From the NCBI GenBank assembly GCA_027051315.1, contig JALTZE010000112.1:1-17046 (forward strand): a stretch of DNA of 17,046 nucleotides. Direction: 5' to 3'. Below, one piece after another: positions 1-9,370 of the stretch. A program made the position numbers and the translations under genes. A model generated the notes under the pieces. It saw only the letters and a program-made list of their open reading frames with translations. It was not told the origin of the DNA and did not search any database. This stretch comes from Micavibrio sp. (GTDB lineage: Bacteria > Pseudomonadota > Alphaproteobacteria > Micavibrionales > Micavibrionaceae). Position 1 is the stretch's first letter. The number at the start of each line of letters is the position of its first letter.

Positions 1-43
1 ATATGATATTAATATTTTTATAAGACGAAAATAACGTAATAGC

Positions 44-49
44 TATAAT
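44..49 (+). promoter_or_regulatory. Possible -10 element upstream of the copper operon
   Basis: A perfect TATAAT lies about 118 bases before the chosen start of the first operon gene. No good -35 hexamer sits at the usual spacing, and the DNA here is so AT-rich that the match could be chance. It is flanked by the 7-base inverted repeat AGCTATA (41-47) and TATAGCT (76-82), which could be an operator but is too short to be convincing. I see no CueR-like or CsoR-like operator. Confidence 0.2.
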
Positions 50-166
50 ATTCATCATTTAATATCCTACTATGATATAGCTAAACATATAAATATACTA
101 AAAAAATTTGAGGGATTGGGCTATACTCTTCGTAACAAGATTAATGAGCGCATTTCGGAGAAAAAT

Positions 167-1396
167 ATGAAATTCCAAAAACTTCTAACTATCAGCACAG
201 CTATTATTTTTTTTACATCTGGAGCAGCTATCGCCTCTTCATTCGAAGAATATGTTCAACGCCTAAGCGAGCATCCGCAAGTAAAATCAATATTAGCGGC
301 AAGTGATGCCTCACAAGCACAGGCACAAGGAGAACTTGGTTTACCAGACCCTACATTTATGATTGGCATTGATAATATGCCTATCTCTAATCCAGCTTTT
401 GACCGTTTTTTACCTACCTCAAAAGTAATAGGCTTTAATCAAAAAATACCTAACCCCGTTTTGCGTAGTGCAAAATCTAAAAAATTAGAGCAAATATCAA
501 AAAAACAAAAATTAATGGCCGATTATACTAATGCAAGGTTACGTTTTATGCTAATTTCTAAATTAGCAGAATATAAAAGCATTAAAACACAAAAAAAACT
601 TATTAAGACCCAGCTTGGTTATTATCATGAGTTAGAAGATACTTTCAAAGGGCAAATTGAATCAGGTCGCGCAGTTTATCAACGTTTCTCAGAAGTAGAT
701 GTTGAACGCGCTGAGGCTGAAAGAAAATTAAATGATTTAGATGCTAGATTAACAACAATTGAAGCAGAATTTATCCGATTGGTAGGTGAAATACCAAAAA
801 TTGATATTCCCAAAATTACAACTGATGTTAAATGGGATAAGAATCCAAATATTTTATATCCAGTTATGATAGCCTCAGAAGATATTAACATTGCAAAAAA
901 AGATGTCGGTATTGCTGATGCAGCATTTTTACCAAATTTTGGTATGAATGCCGTTTATAAACAGCGTGAGAACGGAGAAAATGGAAAATTTGCAGGTGAT
1001 GACTGGTTTTCTGTTCAAGCACAAATTAGTATTCCATTATGGGCATCAAATAATCAAAAACAAAAATTAAAAGCAGCGAGAGAACGAGAGCGTAGTGCAA
1101 TATTTGCTTATGATGATATTAGCCGTATTTGGGTGAAACAAATGACAGCAATACAAAGCACCCGCAATGCAGTCGCAAAAAATATATCCGTACTGCAAAA
1201 TAAAGATTACGCAATGAAAAACAAAATCGCAGCAGCACAGCGTAACTATGAAGCAGGGACGGAAGACTTAGATAGAGTATTATTAGCCAAGATAGACCGT
1301 CTAAATATTCAGGCACAGTTGGCGCAGGTAAAAGCTATACATATTTCAAAGTCAGCTGAATTTAATTCTAATATTTATAGGGAGAAACAAGAATGA
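167..1396 (+). CDS. TolC/CusC-family outer-membrane efflux channel
   Basis: Outer-membrane channel of a tripartite metal efflux system, the exit duct for the CusB/CusA-type proteins encoded just downstream. The product is about 409 residues. It starts with a signal peptide (basic start, hydrophobic core, then an AIAS-type cleavage region near residue 24) followed by the long helical Gln/Lys/Glu-rich stretches typical of outer-membrane efflux proteins. The ATG at 167 is preferred because GGAG at 157-160 is a well-spaced ribosome binding site and the signal peptide then begins at residue 1. An in-frame TTG at 116 would add 17 residues ahead of the signal peptide, which is unlikely. The stop overlaps the next start (ATGA), so translation is coupled to the adaptor. 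Copper/silver specificity is inferred from the neighbours; the channel itself does not show it. Confidence 0.88.
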   Translation: MKFQKLLTISTAIIFFTSGAAIASSFEEYVQRLSEHPQVKSILAASDASQAQAQGELGLPDPTFMIGIDNMPISNPAFDRFLPTSKVIGFNQKIPNPVLRSAKSKKLEQISKKQKLMADYTNARLRFMLISKLAEYKSIKTQKKLIKTQLGYYHELEDTFKGQIESGRAVYQRFSEVDVERAEAERKLNDLDARLTTIEAEFIRLVGEIPKIDIPKITTDVKWDKNPNILYPVMIASEDINIAKKDVGIADAAFLPNFGMNAVYKQRENGENGKFAGDDWFSVQAQISIPLWASNNQKQKLKAARERERSAIFAYDDISRIWVKQMTAIQSTRNAVAKNISVLQNKDYAMKNKIAAAQRNYEAGTEDLDRVLLAKIDRLNIQAQLAQVKAIHISKSAEFNSNIYREKQE

Positions 1397-3243
1397 GAAA
1401 AATTATCCCAGCTCTATTTTTGATAATAGCACTATTTTCAATGCCTGCAATAACTGTGCTGGCTGAAGGGCAAAAATTTACATGTCCTATGCACCCGCAT
1501 TATATTTCTGACCGACCAGGTTCATGTCCTATTTGCGGCATGGATTTGGTTGCTCTGGATGCAGAAAATAGCGGTACAAATGAAGATATTACAAATGATA
1601 ATATTCAAAGCTCCACCCCTGCAGCTGGTGAAAGAAAAATTCTATATTGGCAAGCGCCAATGAATCCGAATTACAAAAGTGATAAACCAGGAAAATCTCC
1701 TATGGGTATGGATTTAATACCTGTTTATGATGATGGAAACAAAGATAAGAAAAAAGACCCTAATGCGCGTGCAAGTGTAACAATTGCTCCAGAAACTATT
1801 CAAAATACAGGCATACGTACGGAAAAAGCACAAATGGCAAGTTTTGGCACACTTGTTCGCAGTTACGGAGATGTAACAGAAAATATCAGACTAAAAAATG
1901 ATATAGCAGGACGAGTATCAGGCTGGGTTAAAAATCTAAAAGTAAAAGCAGAAGGCGATGAAGTTAAAAAAGGTGATTTGCTTTTTGAGCTAGATAGCCC
2001 AGAGCTAATCTCCGCGCAGCAAGATTATATCAGTGCCCTAAAAACAGCTATTAAAGGCCGCATTGAATCTGCGGAAAGAAGACTACGTTCATTGGGGGTA
2101 CAAGATAATGTTATCGCTGATATTCGTAAAAATCGCAAAGCCAAAATCTATGTACCTTTTTATGCCCAAAGTGATGGTGTAATAAGTCTAATTAATGTCC
2201 ATGAAGGAACATATGTAAAAACTGGTATGATGATTATGCAGATACAAGATTATTCTTCTGTATGGATTGATGTAAGTGTTGCAGAAAAAGATATACCTTA
2301 TATAAGTGATAAAACAAAAGTTAATGTTTCATTCCCCAATCTTGGTATTCAAAATCAGCAAGCAAAAATAGACTATATCTATCCCACTATTGACCGTTCT
2401 ACGCGTACTGGTCGTGTACGTTTGGTGTTGGATAATGAAAAAGGCAAATTAAAACCAGGGGCTTATGCTGATGTTGAATTTGAAACTGGTGTTGAACGTC
2501 GTCTTTCTATCCCTAGTGATGCTATTCTCAAAAGCAAAGAAGGTGATTTTGTAATAATTGCCCAAGATAGAGGACGTTTCCAACCACAAAAAATTCTATC
2601 AGGACTAAAATATAAGGGAAGAACAGAAATTCTTTCTGGTATTAAAGAGAATGACAAAATAGTAGTTAGTGGTCAGTTCTTAATTGATTCAGAAAGTGCC
2701 TTACGAGAATCTTTCCGTAAAATGCAACGTATGCAACAGTCACTTTCCTCATTACAAGTAACTGATGACCAGCTTGCTATGATTAATCATTTACTTGATG
2801 CTGCACTTTATATCCATAAAAAATTAGTAAAGAATGAAATGCCAAATCCAAAAATGATTATGCCAGCTTTGAAGATAGGTGACCATTTAATGCCTGTATT
2901 CCGCGGTACAAAATTACAATTTATTTTAGAAGATGCAGAAAAAGCACTTGTAAAATCCAAAGATAGTATAACAGACGAACAATGGCGTAATAATTTAAAT
3001 GAATTGGTAACAGCCTTAAAACCATGGTTATTACAAGGACGTCCTCAATATTATAAGGAAAAAGGTCTATCTATTTATATGGCGCATGGTCTTGATGCTT
3101 ATTGGATTCAAACTGGTAAGAAAGTTAAAAATCCATATGGCGAAGGCTCTCCAATGAAAATCAAATGGTCAGATGAAAATGGAAAAGACCACGCACAAGA
3201 AAAAAGAAAATCGCCTGTAGGGGGTGCAGATGCAAAACACTGA
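1393..3243 (+). CDS. cusB: CusB-type periplasmic adaptor of a Cu(I)/Ag(I) RND efflux pump
   Basis: Membrane-fusion (HlyD-type) protein bridging the inner-membrane pump and the outer-membrane channel. A signal peptide covers residues 1-24, ending VLA before E. Next comes a heavy-metal-binding domain with a CPMHP motif (C31) and a CPICGM motif (C45, C48). A second, cysteine-free module near residues 83-110 carries the PMNPNY and KSPMGMDL signatures typical of CusB. The adaptor body (roughly residues 130-440) has the barrel-sandwich and beta-barrel pattern, with a GRVSGWV segment. The 616-residue length exceeds E. coli CusB because of an extra helical C-terminal domain (about 455-600) that ends in YWIQ (570-573) and NPYG (580-583) and resembles DUF3347-type domains found on some CusB proteins. 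The end overlaps the pump gene, consistent with one transcript. Confidence 0.92.
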   Translation: MRKIIPALFLIIALFSMPAITVLAEGQKFTCPMHPHYISDRPGSCPICGMDLVALDAENSGTNEDITNDNIQSSTPAAGERKILYWQAPMNPNYKSDKPGKSPMGMDLIPVYDDGNKDKKKDPNARASVTIAPETIQNTGIRTEKAQMASFGTLVRSYGDVTENIRLKNDIAGRVSGWVKNLKVKAEGDEVKKGDLLFELDSPELISAQQDYISALKTAIKGRIESAERRLRSLGVQDNVIADIRKNRKAKIYVPFYAQSDGVISLINVHEGTYVKTGMMIMQIQDYSSVWIDVSVAEKDIPYISDKTKVNVSFPNLGIQNQQAKIDYIYPTIDRSTRTGRVRLVLDNEKGKLKPGAYADVEFETGVERRLSIPSDAILKSKEGDFVIIAQDRGRFQPQKILSGLKYKGRTEILSGIKENDKIVVSGQFLIDSESALRESFRKMQRMQQSLSSLQVTDDQLAMINHLLDAALYIHKKLVKNEMPNPKMIMPALKIGDHLMPVFRGTKLQFILEDAEKALVKSKDSITDEQWRNNLNELVTALKPWLLQGRPQYYKEKGLSIYMAHGLDAYWIQTGKKVKNPYGEGSPMKIKWSDENGKDHAQEKRKSPVGGADAKH

Positions 3244-6200
3244 TAACGATAATCATCTCTCACATGACCCAACTAAGTCATTTGTTGCCAAAGTAATTGA
3301 TTGGTCAGTTCATAATCAATTACTGGTGGGAATGATGATGCTTGCCCTTTTGGCAGCAGGCATAATGTCCGTTCAAAAAACACCTCTTGACGCTATTCCT
3401 GATATGTCAGATACGCAAGTAATTATCCGTACAGATTTTACAGGACAATCTCCTCAAATTGTAGAAGATTTGGTAACTTATCCCTTATCAACGACCATGC
3501 TGGGATTACCAAAAACAAAGAATGTTCGTGGTTTTTCGATGTTCGGTACTTCTTTCGTATATATAATTTTCGAAGATAATGTTGACCAATATTGGGCACG
3601 AAGCCGTGTAATTGAGGCTCTTTCAAAGATTCAAGGAGATTTACCACCAAATGTACAACCACAAATAGGACCCGATGCTACTGGTGTTGGTTGGGTATAT
3701 CAATATGCACTTATCGACAAAAGCGGGAATTATGACCTTTCTCAGCTACGTTCTATGCAAGATTGGTTTCTAAAATTTGAACTAGCAACTGTATCAGGGG
3801 TTTCAGAAGTTGCCTCAGTCGGTGGTTTTGTCAAGGAATATCAAATTCTTATTGACCCAAATCGTCTTCGTGCCTTTGATGTTCCCCTAAAACGTTTAAT
3901 GGAGGCAGTAAAAAATGCCAGTATGGACGCAGGGGGGCGTGTAATTGAAAAAGCCGAAATGGAATTAATGATACGTTCCAAAGGATATGTTACAAACCTT
4001 AACCAATTAAAGAAAATAGTTCTTTATGCACGTGATGGTACACCAGTGAAATTAGAAGATGTCGCCCGTGTAATCGAAGGACCAGAGCTTCGTCGTGGAG
4101 TAACAGAGCTTAATGGTGAAGGTGAAGTAGTATCAGGCGTTGTCGTGATGAGGGCAGGTGAAAATGCTTTGCATGTGATTGAAGGGGTAAAAGAAAAGCT
4201 AAAAGAATTACAACAAGGTCTGCCAGAAGGTGTAGAAATAGTTCCAGTTTATGACCGCGCACCATTAATAGAAGGCGCTGTTGAATATCTAAGAGATAAG
4301 CTTATTGAAGAAGCCATCGTAGTAGCACTTATATCTTTCATTTTCCTTTTACATGTACGTTCAGCCTTTGTTGCTATTGTTACTCTACCTTTGGGAGTTT
4401 TAGCTGCCTTTATCGTAATGTCCGCGCAAGGAATTACAGCAAATATCATGTCATTAGGGGGAATTGCCATTGCTATTGGTGCTATGGTAGATGCGTCAAT
4501 TGTTATGGTTGAGAACGCTCATAGAAAACTTTCAGAATTATCCAAAAATGCCACAAGAGCAGAAAAAAATGCTGCTATCCTTCTGGCAACCAAAGAAGTT
4601 GGACCAGGACTATTTTTCTCGTTGCTTATTATTACTGTATCTTTTCTTCCTGTATTTGCACTAACAGGACAATCTTATCGTTTATTTGCTCCACTTGCAT
4701 ATACAAAAACTTATGCGATGGCATTTGCTTCTGTTCTTTCTATTACCGTAGTACCGGTATTAATGCTTTGGTTGATAAGAGGAAGAATCCGTAAAGAGGA
4801 AGAAAATCCAATTAATCGTTGGTTTATTCGCCTTTATGAACCTATCTTAAAAACTTCTTTAAAATTAAAATGGATTACAGTTTTAGTTGCTGTTTTGTTA
4901 TTAGGTTCAATGGCATGGCCTGTTTCAAAAACTGGTTCAGAGTTTATGCCAGCTTTATATGAAGGTGAGTTGCTTTATATGCCAACTACTTTACCAGGTG
5001 TATCCATTACCAAGGCCAAAGAAATTCTCCAACAAACTAATCGTATGATTAAAGAAAAACCAGAAGTTGAGAATGTTTTTGGTAAAGTTGGGCGCGCAGA
5101 CACCGCCACAGACCCCGCACCAATCTCAATGATTGAAACATGGATTAAACTAAAGCCAAGAGATGAATGGCGTGAAGGACTCACCGCCGAAGAATTAATT
5201 AAGGAACTTAACAAAAGTGTAAAAGTTTCAGGTGTAGTAAATAGCTGGGGTTATCCAATTAAAATCCGCATGGATATGATTTCAACAGGTGTAAGAACCC
5301 CTATTGGTATTAAAATAGCAGGAGATGATTTAGATGTAATAGGTCGTGTGGCTCTTGATATAGAAGCTGCTGTTAAAGATATACCAGGTACACGCTCAGC
5401 ATTTGCAGATCGTGTTACAGGTGGAAAATATCTGGAAATTACACCAGATAGAAATGAGCTGGCAAGACGAAATATTGATTTAGGAGTTTTCCAAAATATC
5501 ATTGGTACAGCATTAGGCGGTATGAAAATGGCAGAATCAATTCAAGGGCGTGAACGTTATAACATCATAATTCGTTATGACCGACCTTTCCGCGAAGAAC
5601 CAGATGATATTGCTAATATTCTTATACCAACTCCCCAAGGGCAACATATACCTTTGGGTGAGCTTGCAAAGATAGAATTTGTTGAAGGTCCTCCAATGAT
5701 AAAATCTGAAAATGCAAGACTTACAGGTTGGGTATTTGTTGATATTGAAGATAGGGATATTGGTTCTTACGTAAAAGATGCACAAAAAATTGTAGCAGAA
5801 AAAGTTGATTTACCTGCAGGATATGCACTTATCTGGTCTGGACAGTTCGAACAAATGTTAGAAGCAAAATCACGTATGCAAATTGCTGTACCTGCTGCTA
5901 TCTTTATTATCTTCACACTTTTGATGGTACATTTTGGACGTTTGGATAGAACATTAATCATTATGCTATCATTGCCATTTGGACTTATTGGTGGGGTCTG
6001 GGCGTTATATTTAGCAGATTATAATTTCTCAGTAGCAGTTGGTGTAGGATTTATCGCGCTGGCTGGTATTGCCGTGGAAACAGCTGTTGTCATGCTAATT
6101 TATATCGACCAACAAGTTCGTGAACATCCCCCCCAATCACGTCATGATTTGCTAGAAGATATAATTCATGGTGCAATATTGCGTGTACGCCCAAAATTAA

Positions 6201-6427
6201 TGACTGTTTCTGTTATTCTTGCGGGACTTATGCCTATATTTATAACCGAAGGTATTGGCTCTGATGTTATGCGCCGAATAGCATTACCAATGGTAGGTGG
6301 AATGATTAGTACAACGATTTTAACACTTATTGTTATCCCTGTGATTTATTATCTTTGGGAAGGACGAAGATTTAAAGATTCAGATATTAAGAACCTAGAG
6401 GCTAAGAAGATTCCAAAGAAAGATTAA
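3230..6427 (+). CDS. cusA: CusA-type heavy-metal RND efflux pump, Cu(I)/Ag(I)
   Basis: Proton-driven inner-membrane pump of the HME-RND family that exports Cu(I)/Ag(I) through the adaptor and channel encoded upstream. The protein is about 1065 residues, normal for the family, with twelve membrane segments in two RND halves. The GAMVDASIVMVENAH motif in the first half carries the proton-relay Asp (D421). The three methionines that bind Cu/Ag in E. coli CusA (M573, M623, M672) have clear counterparts at M584 (LLYM), M634 (PISM) and M683 (RMDM), with the same spacing of 50 and 49, so copper/silver specificity is well supported. An in-frame GTG at 3224 is an alternative start two codons earlier. 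ATG 3230 is preferred because the G-rich AGGGGG just upstream is a good ribosome binding site for it. The gene overlaps cusB by 14 bases. Confidence 0.94.
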   Translation: MQNTDNDNHLSHDPTKSFVAKVIDWSVHNQLLVGMMMLALLAAGIMSVQKTPLDAIPDMSDTQVIIRTDFTGQSPQIVEDLVTYPLSTTMLGLPKTKNVRGFSMFGTSFVYIIFEDNVDQYWARSRVIEALSKIQGDLPPNVQPQIGPDATGVGWVYQYALIDKSGNYDLSQLRSMQDWFLKFELATVSGVSEVASVGGFVKEYQILIDPNRLRAFDVPLKRLMEAVKNASMDAGGRVIEKAEMELMIRSKGYVTNLNQLKKIVLYARDGTPVKLEDVARVIEGPELRRGVTELNGEGEVVSGVVVMRAGENALHVIEGVKEKLKELQQGLPEGVEIVPVYDRAPLIEGAVEYLRDKLIEEAIVVALISFIFLLHVRSAFVAIVTLPLGVLAAFIVMSAQGITANIMSLGGIAIAIGAMVDASIVMVENAHRKLSELSKNATRAEKNAAILLATKEVGPGLFFSLLIITVSFLPVFALTGQSYRLFAPLAYTKTYAMAFASVLSITVVPVLMLWLIRGRIRKEEENPINRWFIRLYEPILKTSLKLKWITVLVAVLLLGSMAWPVSKTGSEFMPALYEGELLYMPTTLPGVSITKAKEILQQTNRMIKEKPEVENVFGKVGRADTATDPAPISMIETWIKLKPRDEWREGLTAEELIKELNKSVKVSGVVNSWGYPIKIRMDMISTGVRTPIGIKIAGDDLDVIGRVALDIEAAVKDIPGTRSAFADRVTGGKYLEITPDRNELARRNIDLGVFQNIIGTALGGMKMAESIQGRERYNIIIRYDRPFREEPDDIANILIPTPQGQHIPLGELAKIEFVEGPPMIKSENARLTGWVFVDIEDRDIGSYVKDAQKIVAEKVDLPAGYALIWSGQFEQMLEAKSRMQIAVPAAIFIIFTLLMVHFGRLDRTLIIMLSLPFGLIGGVWALYLADYNFSVAVGVGFIALAGIAVETAVVMLIYIDQQVREHPPQSRHDLLEDIIHGAILRVRPKLMTVSVILAGLMPIFITEGIGSDVMRRIALPMVGGMISTTILTLIVIPVIYYLWEGRRFKDSDIKNLEAKKIPKKD

Positions 6428-6430
6428 ATA

Positions 6431-7765
6431 ATGAAGCATAATCATTCATCAACCAAGTATAAAGAAAACAGCCTAAGTCTGGCGGGTGCTGTATCTATGG
6501 GTACAGCTGTAATTATCGGCGCAGGTATATTTGCTTTAACTGGGCAAATTGCTGAATTGGCTGGTTCATTATTTCCTGTTGCATTCTTGGTCGCTGCTGT
6601 AATTACTGCTTTTAGTGCCTATTCCTATGTAAAATTATCTAATGCTTATCCGTCAGCGGGAGGCATTGCAATGTTTTTAGAAAAAGCCTATGGCAGGGGT
6701 ACTATTACCGCTGTTGGAGCATTGTTGATGTATTTTTCTATGGTTATCAATGAGAGTCTAGTTGCGCGTACATTTGGCTCTTATACTTTACAATTATTCA
6801 ATATTGGTGATGAAAGTTGGTTTGTTCCAATGCTTGGTGTATTTCTTCTAATTTTTGCCTTTATCATAAATATTTCAGGTAATCGTATGATAGGTACATT
6901 TTCATTGGTAATGTCTGTACTAAAAATTGGCGGGATTGCGGTATTTGGTTTTATAGGGTTATGGTTATCTGGTTTTTCTTCCGAGAGCTTTTATGTCCCC
7001 ACCACACAGCCAACCACAGAAATTGGTTTCTTAGCTGCAGTTGCATTGGCTATATTAGCATATAAAGGATTCACTACTATTACCAATAGTGGTTCAGAAA
7101 TTGTTAATCCTCATCGTAATGTTGGAAGGGCAATTATCCTTTCTATTGTTATTTGTGTAATTGTATATTTTTTAGTAGCTATGGCTGTAGCTGGGAATTT
7201 ATCACTAGGTGAAATTATCACAGCAAAGAATTTTGCATTAGCAGAAGCAGCTAAACCAACTTTTGGAGATTTTGGGTTATGGTTTACTGTTGTGTTAGCT
7301 ATAATTGCAACTGTATCTGGAGTAATTGCCAGTGCCTTTGCAGTATCAAGAATGCTAGCTATGCTTACTGATATGAAGCTAGTACCACACAGCCATTTTG
7401 GTATGAAAGGCAGTATTCAGAAACATACATTGGTATATACGATTGTTTTGGCGATGTTCTTAACTATTTTCTTTGATTTAAGTAGAATTGCTTCACTTGG
7501 TGCAATTTTTTATCTTATCATGGATATATCTGTACATTGGGGTGTATTTAGGTATCTACGCAAAGAAGTTAATGCCAACATCTTCATATTACTCACAGCA
7601 ATTATTATGGATATTGTAGTATTAGCTGCTTTTTTGATAATTAAAGCACAAACTGATATGTTGGTAATATATGTTTCAGTAATAGCCATTGCTCTTATTT
7701 TTATAGGAGAAAGAATATTCTTAAAATCATATTCTCATGCTGGGCATTTAGGAAAAGAGGAATAA
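6431..7765 (+). CDS. APC-superfamily amino-acid permease in the copper operon
   Basis: Polytopic inner-membrane transporter of the amino acid-polyamine-organocation superfamily; substrate unknown. It has 444 residues and about twelve hydrophobic segments. The family signature in the first helix, GAGIFALTG, lies at residues 30-38, and another typical stretch, YPSAGGIAMFLEKAYG, follows the second helix. The short N-terminus has two closely spaced histidines (MKHNH). It begins three bases after the cusA stop and ends four bases before the next gene, so it is part of the same operon. There is no strong ribosome binding site, which fits coupling to cusA. The next gene encodes a glutamate-synthase-domain protein, which makes glutamate or a related amino acid an attractive substrate, but nothing in the sequence proves it. 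Confidence 0.85.
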   Translation: MKHNHSSTKYKENSLSLAGAVSMGTAVIIGAGIFALTGQIAELAGSLFPVAFLVAAVITAFSAYSYVKLSNAYPSAGGIAMFLEKAYGRGTITAVGALLMYFSMVINESLVARTFGSYTLQLFNIGDESWFVPMLGVFLLIFAFIINISGNRMIGTFSLVMSVLKIGGIAVFGFIGLWLSGFSSESFYVPTTQPTTEIGFLAAVALAILAYKGFTTITNSGSEIVNPHRNVGRAIILSIVICVIVYFLVAMAVAGNLSLGEIITAKNFALAEAAKPTFGDFGLWFTVVLAIIATVSGVIASAFAVSRMLAMLTDMKLVPHSHFGMKGSIQKHTLVYTIVLAMFLTIFFDLSRIASLGAIFYLIMDISVHWGVFRYLRKEVNANIFILLTAIIMDIVVLAAFLIIKAQTDMLVIYVSVIAIALIFIGERIFLKSYSHAGHLGKEE

Positions 7766-7769
7766 ATCA

Positions 7770-9368
7770 ATGGCAGGTTCACATAATGATATAGGCGAAC
7801 AACATGATAAAATAAATGTTTCTCATTATTTTGAGAAAACAGATATTGGCATTATGTTGCCTGATTGGGCTGTTCATGGTTTGGAATTTCTAACAACATT
7901 ATTTATTTTTTCTGTTGGATTAGCTGTTTTAGCAATATTTATTATATTCATATTGGATATAAGCCAGACAAAAAATGCTATTCGCCGTAATTACCCGGTT
8001 ATAGGTCGCTTCCGCTCCCTTTTTACCAAGCTTGGTGAATTCTTTAGGCAATATTTCTTTGCTATGGATAGGGAAGAAATGCCATTTAACCGAGCTGAAC
8101 GAGAATGGGTTTACCGTGCATCAGGTAACAAAAACAATACGATAGCTTTTGGTTCAACAAAAAATCTTAATATAGTAGGTACACCAATTTTTGTTAATTG
8201 CCCATTCCCACAGTTAGAAGATAATTTTAACCACGAAGAAGTTATAGAAATAGGACCTTATTGTAAAAATCCTTATTATACATCTTCTGTTTTTAATATA
8301 TCAGGTATGAGTTTTGGTTCTTTATCTTCTCCAGCCATACGTTCCTTATCAAAAGGAGCAAAAATAGCAGGTTGCTGGCTAAATACAGGTGAAGGAGGAT
8401 TATCCCCTTATCATTTAGAAGGTGGTTGCGATATTATATTTCAAATAGGAACAGCCAAATACGGAGTAAGAAATCCAGACGGTACTTTAAACGACAAAAA
8501 ATTAAAAAAGATAGCCGCAAAATCAGCTGTAAAAATGTTTGAAATTAAGCTATCTCAAGGTGCAAAACCTGGTAAGGGAGGCATTCTACCTGCAAAAAAA
8601 GTTACAGCAGAGATTGCAGAAATAAGGAACATTCCATTTGGCGAAGCCTCTATTTCCCCTAATCGTCACCCAGAGATTTCTTCTGTTGGCGAATTATTAG
8701 ATTTTATCGACCATGTCCGTACTATAACCAATAAACCTGTAGGATTTAAAACTGTTATAGGTAATAGCAAATGGATAGAGGAATTATGTCAGGAAGTTAT
8801 TTCACGAGGTATAGAAAAAGCACCAGATTTTATTACAATTGATGGCGGTGATGGTGGAACAGGAGCAGCACCGATGGCATTGATGGATAATGTTGGTCTA
8901 ACTTTAAAAGAATCTTTGCCGATGGTATCAGATATTTTATCATCATATGATTTGAAAGAGCGTGTACGTATTATTGCTTCTGGAAAATTAATAACACCCG
9001 CTGAGGTTGCTTGGGCATTATGTTCAGGAGCAGATTTTGTTAATTCGGCTCGTGGATTTATGTTTGCTATGGGCTGTATTCAATCTCTTAAATGTAATAA
9101 AAATACTTGTCCGACTGGAATTGCTACACAAAATACACGTCTTCAGACTGGTCTAAATCCAGAAGATAAAGCAGTAAAAGTAGCAAATTATCACCGTAAT
9201 ATGATTCGTGAAGTAGAAATAATTGCACATTCTTGCGGTGCAAATAAATTGCGTTATTTACAGCGTCATCATGTAAGGCTAGTTGGTGGTAATGTCTTTT
9301 CCAAACCAATGGATAAGATATTTCCATCTACAGAGTTAACAAATAAAACACAAAAAGGAGGAGAATAG
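7770..9368 (+). CDS. Membrane-anchored FMN-binding glutamate-synthase-domain protein
   Basis: Stand-alone version of the FMN/Fe-S synthase domain of glutamate synthase, 532 residues, with no glutaminase domain and no NADPH/FAD subunit. A single membrane helix lies at about residues 38-62, followed by RNYPVIGRFR (73-82), a segment typical of this family. The barrel carries recognisable GOGAT features: SGMSFGSLS, ISPNRHPEISS, IDGGDGGTGAAP (FMN/substrate loop) and a cysteine triplet C436-x5-C442-x4-C447 matching the [3Fe-4S] ligands of glutamate synthase. The reaction is unknown: these stand-alone proteins are annotated as FMN-binding glutamate synthase family, but the electron donor and ammonia source are not evident here. 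It sits four bases after the permease gene, and its last codons contain the ribosome binding site of the next small gene. Copper can damage Fe-S enzymes, so a replacement or stress-resistant GOGAT function is a reasonable but untested idea. Confidence 0.85.
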   Translation: MAGSHNDIGEQHDKINVSHYFEKTDIGIMLPDWAVHGLEFLTTLFIFSVGLAVLAIFIIFILDISQTKNAIRRNYPVIGRFRSLFTKLGEFFRQYFFAMDREEMPFNRAEREWVYRASGNKNNTIAFGSTKNLNIVGTPIFVNCPFPQLEDNFNHEEVIEIGPYCKNPYYTSSVFNISGMSFGSLSSPAIRSLSKGAKIAGCWLNTGEGGLSPYHLEGGCDIIFQIGTAKYGVRNPDGTLNDKKLKKIAAKSAVKMFEIKLSQGAKPGKGGILPAKKVTAEIAEIRNIPFGEASISPNRHPEISSVGELLDFIDHVRTITNKPVGFKTVIGNSKWIEELCQEVISRGIEKAPDFITIDGGDGGTGAAPMALMDNVGLTLKESLPMVSDILSSYDLKERVRIIASGKLITPAEVAWALCSGADFVNSARGFMFAMGCIQSLKCNKNTCPTGIATQNTRLQTGLNPEDKAVKVANYHRNMIREVEIIAHSCGANKLRYLQRHHVRLVGGNVFSKPMDKIFPSTELTNKTQKGGE

Positions 9369-9370
9369 TC

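Noticed and set aside
116..166. TTG-initiated extension of the TolC-family gene
   Set aside because: It would put 17 polar residues in front of the signal peptide, while ATG 167 has a well-spaced GGAG ribosome binding site.
6691..6699. TGGCAGGGG, matching the tRNA-Trp 3' end, as a second attachment site
   Set aside because: Only nine bases match, and it lies inside a conserved coding stretch of the permease gene; chance match.
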